Assembly: GCA_019416935.1 (NCBI GenBank)
Contig: DXWI01000003.1
Location: forward strand, 1 to 64,000
Length of the DNA stretch: 64,000 nt
DNA from: Clostridiales bacterium
Lineage (GTDB): Bacteria; Bacillota; Clostridia; Christensenellales; CAG-138
Direction: 5' to 3'
Numbering within the stretch: the first letter of the stretch is position 1; every line of letters starts with the position of its first letter. Of the stretch, positions 1 through 7,724 are shown piece by piece. The position numbers were made by a program, and so were the translations under genes. The notes under the pieces are model-generated. The model saw only the letters and a list, made by a program, of their open reading frames with translations. It was not told where the DNA came from and made no database searches.

Positions 1-26
1 GCAGGAATTTGGCGAACACACGAAAA

Positions 27-54
27 GGGTCGGGAATCCATGGATTCCCGACCC
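27..54. repeat. 28-bp perfect palindrome, terminator-like
   Basis: A perfect inverted repeat with arms GGGTCGGGAATCCA and its complement, followed on the plus strand by TGCGGTTTT. It would form a 14-bp stem without a real loop. It may be a weak terminator for a gene left of the window. Between it and position 350 I see no gene with a credible start or family match. Confidence 0.5.
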
Positions 55-350
55 TGCGGTTTTCAAAGCATGCCCCGCGCTTCATCACAACGGAGCAACC
101 CAGCCAAAAACCGGCGAGTTGCCCGTCGGCCGCTTTTCCGGTCAAGCGCATCGTCTGCTGTCGCGGTGCGGCCAAAACCGGCAGGCTGCGCGCCTAAAAG
201 CCTGCGGTCTGTTTTTCACCTTGCAGCGCCTCCGCCGCAAAGCGTTCGTTTGGGGCAAACGCCCGCCAAAAGCGTAAGCCGTGCCGCAGCTCCGGCCGAT
301 CGACAGCGACCGAAGCCCGTTTGCGCCTACGCCCACGCGCAGCACCAGCC

Positions 351-525
351 GCCTGCGCTTCCGCGAAGCGAACGCGGACGGAAACGACAAGCCCTGCCGG
401 CTCTATGCGGGCAAAGCAGCGTCACAGCGCCAACGGCCTGCGCTTCCGCGAAGCGAACGCGGACGGAAATGGCAAGCACCGCCGGCTCTATGCGGGCAAA
501 GCAGCGTCACAGCGCCAACGGCCTA
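351..525. repeat. 85-bp tandem repeat, two copies plus a stub
   Basis: The unit beginning GCCTGCGCTTCCGCGAAGCG starts at 351 and again at 436, and a third copy begins at 521 and stops after a few bases. The two full copies differ at only a few positions. Each unit holds a short hairpin (CTTCCGCGAAGCG). The array lies just past the stop codon of the leftward gene ending at 523. Open frames across it are by-products of high GC and the repeat, not genes. Confidence 0.8.
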
Positions 526-1068
526 CTCCGCCGCGAAACGGATGCGCGAGCGGATCTCGTTCTCCGCTTCCACCCCTTCTGCGGCAGCCAGCAGCCCGAG
601 CAGCTCCATCCCGTTTCGGAAGGCGACCGGCTGCGCGCCCGCCTGCACACAGTGCAGCACGCCCCGCATATCGCCCCCCTGCAAAAACTTCATTTCAATG
701 ACCAACGGCCGCGTCCCCGGCCGGTAGACCAGCACCTGTTCGAGCGCATGCTGCTGCACGGGCAGCATGCCCCGGTGCGCGCGCCGGTAGCCATAGTCCT
801 TCCCCTGCGCCTGCGGCGTTAAAAACCGCCGGTCGGCCATGGTTTCCGGCAGCGGCAGGGCGTTGCCGATCGACTGCAGCTTGAGCAGCAGATCGTCCAA
901 TCCCAGAAACGGCACCTCGCCCTCCACAAACGCATTGCAGAGATAGCCGCGCCGCGGCACCTCCTGACTGTTGTCAAAGTAGACGGCCATGTAGCCCGCA
1001 ATGCGCTGGTTTGCTGCGTTCTCCTCGCAGGACTCGCTTTGCGGTGCGTGATCGAAATCCTCCTTCAT
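523..1068 (-). CDS. Hypothetical protein, 181 aa
   Basis: I do not recognise a family. The ATG is preceded by GGGGGA about six bases upstream, which supports this start. The protein is soluble, with no signal peptide or membrane segment. The N-terminal 25 residues are acidic and polar. A compact middle part follows with the patches PRRGYLCNAF and VEGEVPFLGLDDLLLKL. The C-terminus is alanine- and glutamate-rich. It lies alone, between a tandem repeat downstream and the sortase gene's 3' end upstream, both on the same strand. The 199 bp upstream carries no obvious terminator. The gene is probably real because of the ribosome binding site and typical codon use, but no function can be inferred. 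Confidence 0.6.
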   Translation of the reverse strand: MKEDFDHAPQSESCEENAANQRIAGYMAVYFDNSQEVPRRGYLCNAFVEGEVPFLGLDDLLLKLQSIGNALPLPETMADRRFLTPQAQGKDYGYRRAHRGMLPVQQHALEQVLVYRPGTRPLVIEMKFLQGGDMRGVLHCVQAGAQPVAFRNGMELLGLLAAAEGVEAENEIRSRIRFAAE

Positions 1069-1267
1069 ACGATTCCCCCATTGACAGGCGGTTTGCGGCC
1101 GCCCGTCCGTTTGAAATTTGAACCAGGTTCCTGAAGCGGCAAATCAAACAGAACGGCAAAACAGGATAAGCAATCGACATCTCTCGACTTATATCACTAT
1201 ATTTTCCATATTCTCCTGTTTTGTCCGTTTTCCTGCCAGATTGTGATAAAAATCCGGTCGGTTTCCG

Positions 1268-2086
1268 CTAGGACAGCGGAGAAAGCCGCGCGTGTATGAC
1301 ATAGCGCGCGTTGTCAAAGACATAGGCGCATGTGGACAGCGTGACGATGCGATCCGTGGGCTCGACCGAAACGTTCGCCTGAAAATCCGACCGCTCCATG
1401 GCCTCCCGCACGAACGAAAGAAACGCCGCGTCGTCCTCAAACCACTGCTGATAGGCGCTGCCCGCCGCCTCGGAGGTATAGCCCGCCAGCACCTCAAGCC
1501 GGTAATCCCCATCCGGCGTGAGCAGGTACATCTCCGGGTGCGCCTCGTAAAACGCCTGCTCCCGATAGGACTCCAGCCAGCCGAACATCGAGCCGTTCTT
1601 CATGTGATGGCCATGGATGATCGTGTTGCGGTCCGAAAAATCGGTCGCATTGTCATCGTCGATGTACAGCGTACCCATGCTGTTGCGCGTGCCGTCAAGC
1701 AGATGGCTGAGATAGTATTCGTTCGTCTTTCCGCCCGCAACCGGGTAGCTGAGCACTGTTCCCTCGCCGTACAGCCACCCGGCGACCATGCCGCGCGCTG
1801 CATGGAGCTTTGAGAAATCAACCTCGATGGGGGCGTATTCCGCCGCCGGCGTTGCTTCTGCCCCGGTGATCGTGATCACGCCGCTTGCATCCGGCGTGGC
1901 GGGCGGAACCGTTGCGGCCGCGCCGGTCGCACGCGGACGGACGGCCAGCGTGGCCGTGTCGCTGTAGGCGCTGTCGCCCGCACGGTAATCGCGGGTCTTC
2001 CAAAATATCATAAGCGCGCAGAGCAAAAGCACCAGCGCGCATATGACAATCAGGACATTATAAATCCTTGTTTTCTTTCTCTGCAT
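1268..2086 (-). CDS. srtB: Class B sortase
   Basis: A membrane-anchored transpeptidase that cuts a C-terminal sorting signal and joins surface proteins to peptidoglycan or to each other. I start at the ATG at 2086 (MQRKKTRIYN), preceded by GGGGA; the ATG 24 bases earlier has no better site. The 272-aa product has one N-terminal membrane segment (about residues 10-30), a Thr/Ala/Pro-rich linker, then the catalytic domain. The catalytic His lies in NTIIHGHHMKNG (about H160), the Cys in VTLSTC (about C253), and the Arg in NARYVIHA (about R261). Class B is indicated by the HGHHMKNGSMF box. It is the last gene of a three-gene operon with its likely substrate directly upstream. Confidence 0.93.
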   Translation of the reverse strand: MQRKKTRIYNVLIVICALVLLLCALMIFWKTRDYRAGDSAYSDTATLAVRPRATGAAATVPPATPDASGVITITGAEATPAAEYAPIEVDFSKLHAARGMVAGWLYGEGTVLSYPVAGGKTNEYYLSHLLDGTRNSMGTLYIDDDNATDFSDRNTIIHGHHMKNGSMFGWLESYREQAFYEAHPEMYLLTPDGDYRLEVLAGYTSEAAGSAYQQWFEDDAAFLSFVREAMERSDFQANVSVEPTDRIVTLSTCAYVFDNARYVIHARLSPLS

Positions 2087-2128
2087 GAATGTCCCCGTTG
2101 CTGCGCACAACCGTTCGCCGCAGGGTGG

Positions 2129-2805
2129 TTATTCGTTGCCGGCCGCGCGCTTTTTCAGCACGATCAGCACGACGATGACCAGCAGCATGGCCGCGCCCAG
2201 CAGGAGCCACGGCGTGAGATTCGTTTCGTCGCCGGTCTTGTCGGATGGCTTCGGGTAGGTACGGGCGTCGGCTCGGGCGTCGGTTCCGGCACCTCTTCGA
2301 CCGTGAATACCCAGACCACGTCGCCGGTCTTTTCCATGTACTCGTTACCGAGCGTGAGCGGCACGATCAGATCCGCCGTCAGCGTGATGGCCGCACCGGG
2401 ATAGAACAGGCCCAGCAGCACGTTTTCAGCCAGACCATCCTGCTCGCTCGGGGGTGCCTCGTACAGCTTTGAGCTGCCGAAGGAGTTCGTCACCTTGAGC
2501 TGGAGCTGATCGAGGAAGTCCTTGTACTCCGGCTTGACCGGCTCCATGCGCAGATAGATGCGCACCTTGCCCGCGCTGGAGTTCTTGACGTTGATCGTCT
2601 GCGACAGCGTATCGCCCGGCATGACGCCCTTGAAATTCACGAACAGATCGGTAGCGGAACCGGTGCCCGTGTTGCTAAACACGAACTGCTTCTCCTGCCC
2701 GGTGTAATCCACCGTCGGGTTTTCCGCCGCCAGCGCCGCCGCCGGCAGCACCAGCAAGAACATGGCCGCAAACAGGAGCGAAAGGAGCTTTTGCATTCTC
2801 TTCAT
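2129..2805 (-). pseudogene. Sortase-anchored surface protein, frameshifted before its sorting signal
   Basis: The start at 2805 has a strong AAGGAGG site. A signal peptide (KKLLSLL-like, cleaved after ALAA) leads a beta-rich domain of about 165 residues, then a TPEPTPVPT wall-spanning linker. The open frame continues into basic, non-homologous residues and stops near 2164. Shifting by one base near 2252-2265 instead reads YPKPSDKTGDE, a hydrophobic stretch (LLLGAAMLLVIVVLIVL) and a KKR tail, stopping at 2129. That is a textbook sorting signal, so the ancestral gene was 225 aa. One missing base, for example in the CCC run, explains it. It lies between the signal peptidase fusion and sortase B, and the sortase is its expected enzyme. 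Confidence 0.85.
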
Positions 2806-2816
2806 CTTAGTCCTCC

Positions 2817-3575
2817 TTAACCCGCATATGCGGTTACGCTGTTTTCGGCAATCGTCACGCCCCACGCTTCGCCGACCGCTTTTGCGGGTTCGCTCTGAAT
2901 CGCGGAGGCAATAACCTCGACGACCTGACCGTTCTTCAGCGTGATGCTGTCGATCAGCGCCGTATCGGTGAGCGCTCCGGCAGCGACCGGCTTCGTGAAG
3001 TAGTAGTATTCACCGTTCTTCACCCGGCCGGCTCCCATGGTAAAGTTCGGGATAGTCGCGGTTTTCGACCCGTCCACATTGTCGCCGTCCACAAAGTACG
3101 TCACAAGCGCAACGCGGATGTAGGCAGGAATGTCGCCGGTGTTCTGGATTTTAACATCCTTTTTTACACCGTTCTCGAAGGTTTCCGCAACCTCGCACGT
3201 CACCTCGGACGGTTTGAACTCGTTCTCAACCGGCGCAGTGTCATCGATGAGGAACGCGACCGCGCCTGCGGCAGCGTTCGCGTCGCCCTTGGTCTCGAAC
3301 TGCTGCGCCGCCGCATCCACGCCGATCACGCGGTGGATGGCGACCACCAGATCTTCATTCATCACAAACGCGATCGGATCGCCCACGGCAATCCTGTCCG
3401 CATCCATGCGCTGCACATACACGAGCGAGCCGACCGGATACACCGGTTCCATACTGCCGCTCAAAATCACATATGGCTCAAGGCCCACCAGCCGGACACC
3501 GACCAGCGCCACCGCCAACAGCACAACCAACACAACCAGCACGGTGCCGGCGATGTTGCACATTCGTTTTCCCAT
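2817..3575 (-). CDS. SipW-type signal peptidase I fused in frame to a SipW-substrate-like domain
   Basis: Residues 1-104 are a signal peptidase of the archaeal/ER (SipW) type: one membrane anchor (about 8-30), the Ser box SGSMEP (S41), His in place of Lys (VAIHRVIGV, H81), and the Asp box ETKGDAN (D98). The usual C-terminal half with its second membrane segment is missing. From AVAFLIDDTAPVENEF onward the sequence looks like a SipW-dependent secreted protein, starting right at the place where such proteins carry their signal-peptide cleavage site, followed by a beta-sandwich (KIQNTGDIPAYIRVAL) to residue 252. SipW and its substrate are normally separate neighbours, so a deletion or a misassembly may have joined them. 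It is the first gene of the sortase operon, 11 bp before the next start. Confidence 0.8.
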   Translation of the reverse strand: MGKRMCNIAGTVLVVLVVLLAVALVGVRLVGLEPYVILSGSMEPVYPVGSLVYVQRMDADRIAVGDPIAFVMNEDLVVAIHRVIGVDAAAQQFETKGDANAAAGAVAFLIDDTAPVENEFKPSEVTCEVAETFENGVKKDVKIQNTGDIPAYIRVALVTYFVDGDNVDGSKTATIPNFTMGAGRVKNGEYYYFTKPVAAGALTDTALIDSITLKNGQVVEVIASAIQSEPAKAVGEAWGVTIAENSVTAYAG

Positions 3576-4092
3576 AGACCTTCCTGCCGCCGCATTTCTC
3601 TACAAGGCGAACGCGGTCAATATATATGAATCAATTCTCTTTGTTTATATTTTATCAATATTTAGACGACCCGGCAAGAGAAACTTCTGTCATTTTGCTT
3701 CTGCCCATGCCGTTTTGGGTCATTTGGGGCTAAAATGGGGGTTCAGGTTTCTGCCATTTTTCAAAATCGCCGGTTTTACCCCGTTCAGAGGGGGATGCCG
3801 TGCGGAGATTCATCGAACGGCGGGCGGCGCTGCGGTCCGGCGGGGGACAAGTCCCAAGCCGGGGCGCGATACCGTTTGGAAACGCCAGCCGGAGCGCGGA
3901 CATTACGGTCGTGGAGGATCGCAGCAAGCGCGCACGTGTCATGCGGTAGGCCAGTGCAAGGCGCGCACGGGTCACGCCGGAGGCCGATGCAGGCGCGCGA
4001 TGGGTGCAGCGGAACGTAAGCCCCCTCCGAAAAGTGATGCGGCGAAAGGGGGGGGGAGCCATGGGTTGCCGGGGAAAAAGGGCCGTGCCGCT
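3576..4092. repeat. Intergenic region with 33-bp imperfect tandem repeats (3928-4016)
   Basis: No gene is visible here. The part next to 3600-3680 is AT-rich and must hold the promoter of the surface operon, but I cannot choose a convincing -35/-10 pair. From 3928 a 33-bp unit beginning GCGCGCACG is repeated at 3961 and partly from 3993, with several substitutions. A run of ten G residues lies near 4048-4057, just before the regulator's stop codon on the opposite strand. Confidence 0.6.
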
Positions 4093-5817
4093 TCAGTGTG
4101 AACGGTCACGCCACTCCTGCCGGTAGTACATGCGCACCAGCGTTGGGCGCGAATTGGTGCCCGTCTTTTCATAAATGGCGGAGAGGTGGCGATACACCAT
4201 GCGCTCCGACATGCACACCTCGCTCGCGAGCATACGGATCGTGCCATCGCCTTCGAGCACTGCCGCAAGCACCTCTATCTCGCGCTTTGTCAGGTCATAC
4301 TGCTGCACAAAAGCGGCCAGCACCGGGTCCTTCGGATTACCATCCGCATCCAGCAAGCCGCCCGCTGCCGGGTTGTTCGCCGGTTCCGGGGCCTGCGGAT
4401 CGGCACACGCGGCAGCATCAGCAGGCGTGGCCGCTACGCCGTCTACGGCGGTGCTATCGGGTATGGTTGTGGCGGCGGTTGCCGCATCTTTGTCGGGTGC
4501 GGTTTTGCCGGCGGTTGCAGCGGTATTCCCAGCCGCATCCGGGCGTTCGGACAAGGCCGCTCCTCCCGATGCACTTACGTTGCCGCATGCAGCAGCCGCA
4601 TCGGTAGATACGGCTGCCGTGGCGAATGGCCAAATCTGCTCCGGAAGCCGGTTGCGCCGGAGTACGGCCAGCCACAGCGCGGCCAGCGCCGGGAGCACTG
4701 CAAACAACTGCAGCTTCGGCAGTGCGTTTGCCTGGGCCAACGCCGATACCGGCTCGTTCAGCAGCAGGCCGGTCGCCCCGAGCATGAACGCGCGCAGCAG
4801 CCGCCCCATATCGGCCCATTGATGCGGGCAGCGAGTATCGGGCGCCAGCTCCAGGAACGCAAGCGTGGCGCAGAGCACATACGTTCCGCTGAACGCATAC
4901 AGCAGCACCGCATACCATTCCTTCGAAGATAGGAACAGATACCCCAGCAGGGACAGCAGCATCACCGAACGCAGATGCACGGGCAACACGAGACGGTTTT
5001 TCAAATCCGCCAACACGCCCGCAAGCAGCGCCGTTGCCGCAAACGCAAAGCGCGGCAGCAGCGTAAACCGCAGCGCGGCCTCGGTATACAGCGCCGTCAG
5101 CGTACAGTTGCCGATGGACGCGGTCAAAACGATCAGCGCAAAGATACCGCACAGCAGCAGCATCGGCGGGTTCTTGCGTTCGGCCCGGATTTCCACCTGT
5201 GCGCGCGGAACGACCACGTCCGCCAGCCGCCAATAGCGCGTTCGATTGAACAGCATCAGCGAAAACGCAACCGCTCCGACGCCCGCAACGACCGCCGCCA
5301 GCACACGATGGTCATGCACGGCCGTCAGCGCGGATTGTCCGAGCGTGGCCAGCGCCAGCGCCGTACCGACCGCACGGCCGGAATACGCCGCACCGCAGAG
5401 CGCATAGCTGGCATAGTAGTGCGCCGCGCCGCCGATATAGCTGCAGCTGAACATCGCCAGCAGCGAGAGCGTCCAACGGACCGCACCGTCGCCGCCAACC
5501 CCCAGCACCAGCAGCACCAGCGCGGCCAGATACGCCAGCGCCATTGCGAACAACACCGTGCGGCGCTTTCGATACGCGCGCACATACCGGCCGAGCAGAC
5601 CGAAAACGGCGTACCCCGCCGCAGAACAGAGCATGCTGAGCGCATACAACAGCCGCGCTTGCTCGGGCTTGAACAGCAGCAAAGCGCGGTTCACCGCAGC
5701 GTACTCTGTGAAAAAATATAGAAATAAAAATGCTCCGTAGAACAGCGTGACCTGCAAAAAGCGGTTCATCACGCGCTGTTCGTTTCCATATTCTCCCGGA
5801 ACACACCGATTGCCCAT
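4093..5817 (-). CDS. Membrane-anchored LuxR-family transcriptional regulator
   Basis: A 574-aa protein with an N-terminal integral membrane module (about 10-12 hydrophobic helices over residues 15-370, MFS-like), a roughly 110-residue Ala/Thr/Pro-rich linker, and a C-terminal LuxR-type helix-turn-helix (YDLTKREIEVLAAVLEG ... SERMVYRHLSAIYEKT) over the last 70 residues. The layout suggests that the membrane part senses a ligand or membrane state and the HTH binds DNA. I start at the ATG at 5817, preceded by AAGGGGG; an ATG at 5868 lacks a site. It is monocistronic, leftward and divergent from the XRE region. Fusions like this are known in several anaerobes, but no ligand can be read from the sequence. 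Confidence 0.85.
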   Translation of the reverse strand: MGNRCVPGEYGNEQRVMNRFLQVTLFYGAFLFLYFFTEYAAVNRALLLFKPEQARLLYALSMLCSAAGYAVFGLLGRYVRAYRKRRTVLFAMALAYLAALVLLVLGVGGDGAVRWTLSLLAMFSCSYIGGAAHYYASYALCGAAYSGRAVGTALALATLGQSALTAVHDHRVLAAVVAGVGAVAFSLMLFNRTRYWRLADVVVPRAQVEIRAERKNPPMLLLCGIFALIVLTASIGNCTLTALYTEAALRFTLLPRFAFAATALLAGVLADLKNRLVLPVHLRSVMLLSLLGYLFLSSKEWYAVLLYAFSGTYVLCATLAFLELAPDTRCPHQWADMGRLLRAFMLGATGLLLNEPVSALAQANALPKLQLFAVLPALAALWLAVLRRNRLPEQIWPFATAAVSTDAAAACGNVSASGGAALSERPDAAGNTAATAGKTAPDKDAATAATTIPDSTAVDGVAATPADAAACADPQAPEPANNPAAGGLLDADGNPKDPVLAAFVQQYDLTKREIEVLAAVLEGDGTIRMLASEVCMSERMVYRHLSAIYEKTGTNSRPTLVRMYYRQEWRDRSH

Positions 5818-5896
5818 GTACGCCCCCTTCGACAAAATTCCGCTTTGATTTTTGCTATATTGTAACACTATTCACGCAATTGTGCAAGTCGCGTCC

Positions 5897-6055
5897 TCAA
5901 TGGCGCACGCCCTCCGCAGGCTGTTCCGCAGGGCACTCGGCCGGCCGTTCCGCGAGCATGCGATCGATATACCCGAGCAAATAAAACTTTTCCTCCGGCG
6001 TCAGCAGCGCCAGTTTTTGCTCCAAGGTCAGCAGTCGGATCTGGTCAACCGTCAT
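5897..6055 (-). CDS. Small acidic protein, 52 aa
   Basis: An uncatalogued small gene: ATG at 6055, preceded by GGGAGGGG eight bases upstream, stop TGA at 5897. The product begins MTVDQIRLLTLEQKLALLTPEEK and continues with an amphipathic helix, YLLGYIDRMLAE, and a Pro/Glu/Cys tail. It has no membrane segment. A consensus sigma-70 promoter (TTGACA, 17 bp, TATAAT) lies directly upstream, and the XRE regulator is transcribed away from the same 150-bp region. The pairing suggests that the regulator controls it. I know no family; a toxin-antitoxin role cannot be shown. Confidence 0.72.
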   Translation of the reverse strand: MTVDQIRLLTLEQKLALLTPEEKFYLLGYIDRMLAERPAECPAEQPAEGVRH

Positions 6056-6085
6056 ATCCGTCCCCTCCCTTCTTTACTTGGTTAT

Positions 6086-6114
6086 ATTATATATTTCTCA
6101 GATATGTCTGTCAA
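6086..6114 (-). promoter_or_regulatory. Consensus sigma-70 promoter of the 52-aa gene
   Basis: Read on the minus strand: TTGACA (6114-6109), 17-bp spacer, TATAAT (6091-6086), a perfect match to the housekeeping consensus. The AT-rich block around the -10 (TATATAATATAA) may also be an operator for the divergent XRE protein. Confidence 0.85.
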
Positions 6115-6159
6115 GCCGCAACCCGACCCGCGCCGCCATTTTTCGCAGTATCGTTTTCC

Positions 6160-6188
6160 TTGACTTGGTGAATTCCGAATGCTATATT
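6160..6188 (+). promoter_or_regulatory. Sigma-70 promoter of the XRE regulator
   Basis: TTGACT (6160-6165), 17-bp spacer, TATATT (6183-6188). Transcription would start near 6195, so the leader is only about a dozen bases and barely contains the GGAGG. The promoter is back to back with that of the 52-aa gene, 45 bp away. Confidence 0.8.
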
Positions 6189-6206
6189 GAGACGGAGGTG
6201 ATGCGG

Positions 6207-6572
6207 GTGTTAAGCGAACGGCTATCGGAGCTCATTGCTGTTCTTGGTTTGAAAAAGGGTGAGTTTGCTGACCGCATCGGTTTTTCCCAGGCGTATGTTT
6301 CGCTGATCGCCGCGGGCAAGCGCCCGAATCCCAGCGATCGCTTTTTTGCGTCCGTCTCCCGCGCGTTTCAGGTGAACGCGGTCTGGCTGCGCACGGGCGA
6401 GGGGAAGATGTTTGGCGGCTGTGACACAGATCTGTCCGGAACGGATCTCGCGCTCATTCGTAAGTACCGGTCGCTCCCGCTCCATGAGCGCCAGATCGTG
6501 GATGAGATCGTCGATGCGTTTGCCGTGCGGCGGCTTTCGCTCGCGCAGGAGGAGAAGGAACCGGCCCGGTGA
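6207..6572 (+). CDS. XRE-family helix-turn-helix regulator
   Basis: A Cro/CI-type DNA-binding protein. I choose GTG at 6207, because GGAGG (6194-6198) then sits eight bases away; the ATG at 6201 would be only two bases from it. The 121-aa product has its HTH in residues 1-60 (LGLKKGEFADRIGFSQAYVSLIAAGKR is the recognition region) and a NAVWLRTGEGKMF segment typical of phage-type and host XRE repressors that read WLxTGEG. The C-terminal 50 residues are helical and probably mediate dimerisation. Likely targets are its own promoter and that of the divergent 52-aa gene. Confidence 0.88.
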   Translation: MLSERLSELIAVLGLKKGEFADRIGFSQAYVSLIAAGKRPNPSDRFFASVSRAFQVNAVWLRTGEGKMFGGCDTDLSGTDLALIRKYRSLPLHERQIVDEIVDAFAVRRLSLAQEEKEPAR

Positions 6573-6597
6573 GTGCCGGAAACGATGGGTGAACAAT

Positions 6598-6876
6598 GAA
6601 CGGATGGCCGCTGTACTGACAGCGGCCATCCGTTGCAAACCGTCAAAAAACTCTGTTTTTTGACGGGACTTCTGCTACGGCAGGGATACACTTGCAGGTT
6701 TGACGCTGCAAACCTACAAGCAAAGTGTCAAAAGCACCGCGCAGGTCGCTGCTTTTGACGGATTTTATGGTTCTTCCTGCGCAAGCCTCGTGCGCGAACC
6801 GACGGAGCGGTTCGCATCGTCACTTTTTTGACAAGCTGGAACGGATGGCCGCTGTACTGACAGCGGCCATCCGTTG
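6598..6876. repeat. Structured repeat element, copy 1, between duplicated 38-bp hairpins
   Basis: An identical 38-bp sequence (6598-6635 and 6839-6876), itself a hairpin with arms GGATGGCCGCTGT/ACAGCGGCCATCC, brackets a 203-bp element (6636-6838). The element opens with CAAACCGTCAAAAAAC, and CCGTCAAAAAA/TTTTTTGACGG form a first stem. GTCAAAAGCA/TGCTTTTGAC (about 6727-6759) form a later stem, and CGAACCG/CGGTTCG another. It ends near TTTTTTGACAA. The interior matches the element at 13150-13372, while the flanking hairpins of the two loci are unrelated. It lies between the convergent XRE and HAD genes and probably doubles as their terminator. Confidence 0.85.
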
Positions 6877-6936
6877 TATATCACCAAAAACTTCGGTTTT
6901 CCCTGCGCAGATTGCGTGCGCGGCTCTGTTTGACAA
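6877..6936. repeat. Shortened remnant of the structured repeat
   Basis: Directly after the second 38-bp hairpin, the sequence CACCAAAAACTTCGGTTTTCCCTGCGCA and then TGCGTGCGCG ... TTTGACAA resembles the two ends of the 203-bp element with its middle removed. This reads as a second hairpin-plus-element unit that lost its core. The match is short, so the assignment is tentative. Confidence 0.45.
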
Positions 6937-7614
6937 TCAGCGGGACGCGCTCCCGGCTGGGCCCAGCAGGATGCTGCAAACGTCGAGCGGCGTCGCGGCC
7001 AGATAGCTCGCGCCGGCGGCGGTCAGCTCCGGTTCCGAGCCATAGCCGTACAGCACGCCGATCGCGGCCAGCCCGCAGGATCGCGCGCCCTCAATATCGT
7101 AGCGCCTGTCGCCGACCATGACGGCCTCGGCTTTATCCGCCACGCCCGCCTCCCGCAGCGCGCACGCGATGACCTCCGCCTTGTTCTCACGCGTTCCATC
7201 GAAGCTGCTGCCATGGATGCCCGCAAAATACCGCGTGAGGCCGGCATGGTCGAGCACAAGCTTGGCAAACGGCTCCGGCTTGGACGTGGCCAGCAGTACC
7301 TCCCGCCCGGCCGCTTGCAGTCTTGCGAGCATCTCGGGCACGCCGTCGTACAGCGAAAACCGGAACAGCCCCTCCCGCCGGTAGTGCGGGCGGTAATGCC
7401 GGTTAACCGCCTCGTCCGCCTGCTCCGGCGAAAAGCCATAAAACTCAATGAACGAATCTGTGATCGGCGGGCCGATGAAGCGCAGCAAATCCTGTTCCTT
7501 TGCCTCGATGCCATACTGCCGCAGCGTATACGCCGCCGATGCGGTGATGCCCGGCGCGGATTCCGTCAGCGTTCCATCCAGATCAAACAACACATAGCGA
7601 TAACTCTGTTCCAT
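6937..7614 (-). CDS. HAD-superfamily phosphatase, phosphoglycolate phosphatase-like
   Basis: A 225-aa cytosolic phosphatase of the Gph/PpaX type. Motif I is FDLDGTLT near the N-terminus (nucleophile Asp and acid Asp), motif II is LLATSKP, and motif III with the metal-binding Asp is VMVGDRRYD. A helical cap domain lies between motifs I and II. The start at 7614 (MEQSYRYVLFDLDG) follows GGGAGG; longer readings into the upstream region have no site. Substrates of this family include phosphoglycolate, pyrophosphate and sugar phosphates, and the sequence does not decide between them. It is monocistronic, convergent with the XRE gene and downstream of the CotH gene. Confidence 0.88.
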   Translation of the reverse strand: MEQSYRYVLFDLDGTLTESAPGITASAAYTLRQYGIEAKEQDLLRFIGPPITDSFIEFYGFSPEQADEAVNRHYRPHYRREGLFRFSLYDGVPEMLARLQAAGREVLLATSKPEPFAKLVLDHAGLTRYFAGIHGSSFDGTRENKAEVIACALREAGVADKAEAVMVGDRRYDIEGARSCGLAAIGVLYGYGSEPELTAAGASYLAATPLDVCSILLGPAGSASR

Positions 7615-7724
7615 CAAAAACCTCCCGTCCCACATCCCGCATCCATATGATACCGGATTCTCCGAAAAAGCAAAAAAAGGCATTGCGGCGGCGACCGCCT
7701 GCCCCTCTCTTCCCGCCGCGCGGT

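Noticed and set aside
351..525. A CRISPR array
   Set aside because: Units are 85 bp, adjacent and nearly identical throughout, with no unique spacers, and no cas genes occur in the window.
1..822. Several long overlapping open frames on both strands, rich in Arg, Pro and Ala
   Set aside because: They run through a palindrome and tandem repeat, lack ribosome binding sites and have no domain similarity; only the leftward frame at 523-1068 has a proper start.
2252..2265. Programmed -1 frameshifting in the sortase substrate
   Set aside because: No X XXY YYZ heptamer or downstream stimulatory hairpin is apparent, and three other genes show similar one-base losses, so an error or mutation is simpler.
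6725..7006. A small gene inside the structured repeat (reading SKAPRRSLLLTDFMVLPAQ), with a similar frame near 13261-13374
   Set aside because: The similarity of the two frames follows from the repeat itself; one copy has no ATG or ribosome binding site there, and stem changes are explained by RNA pairing rather than codon conservation.
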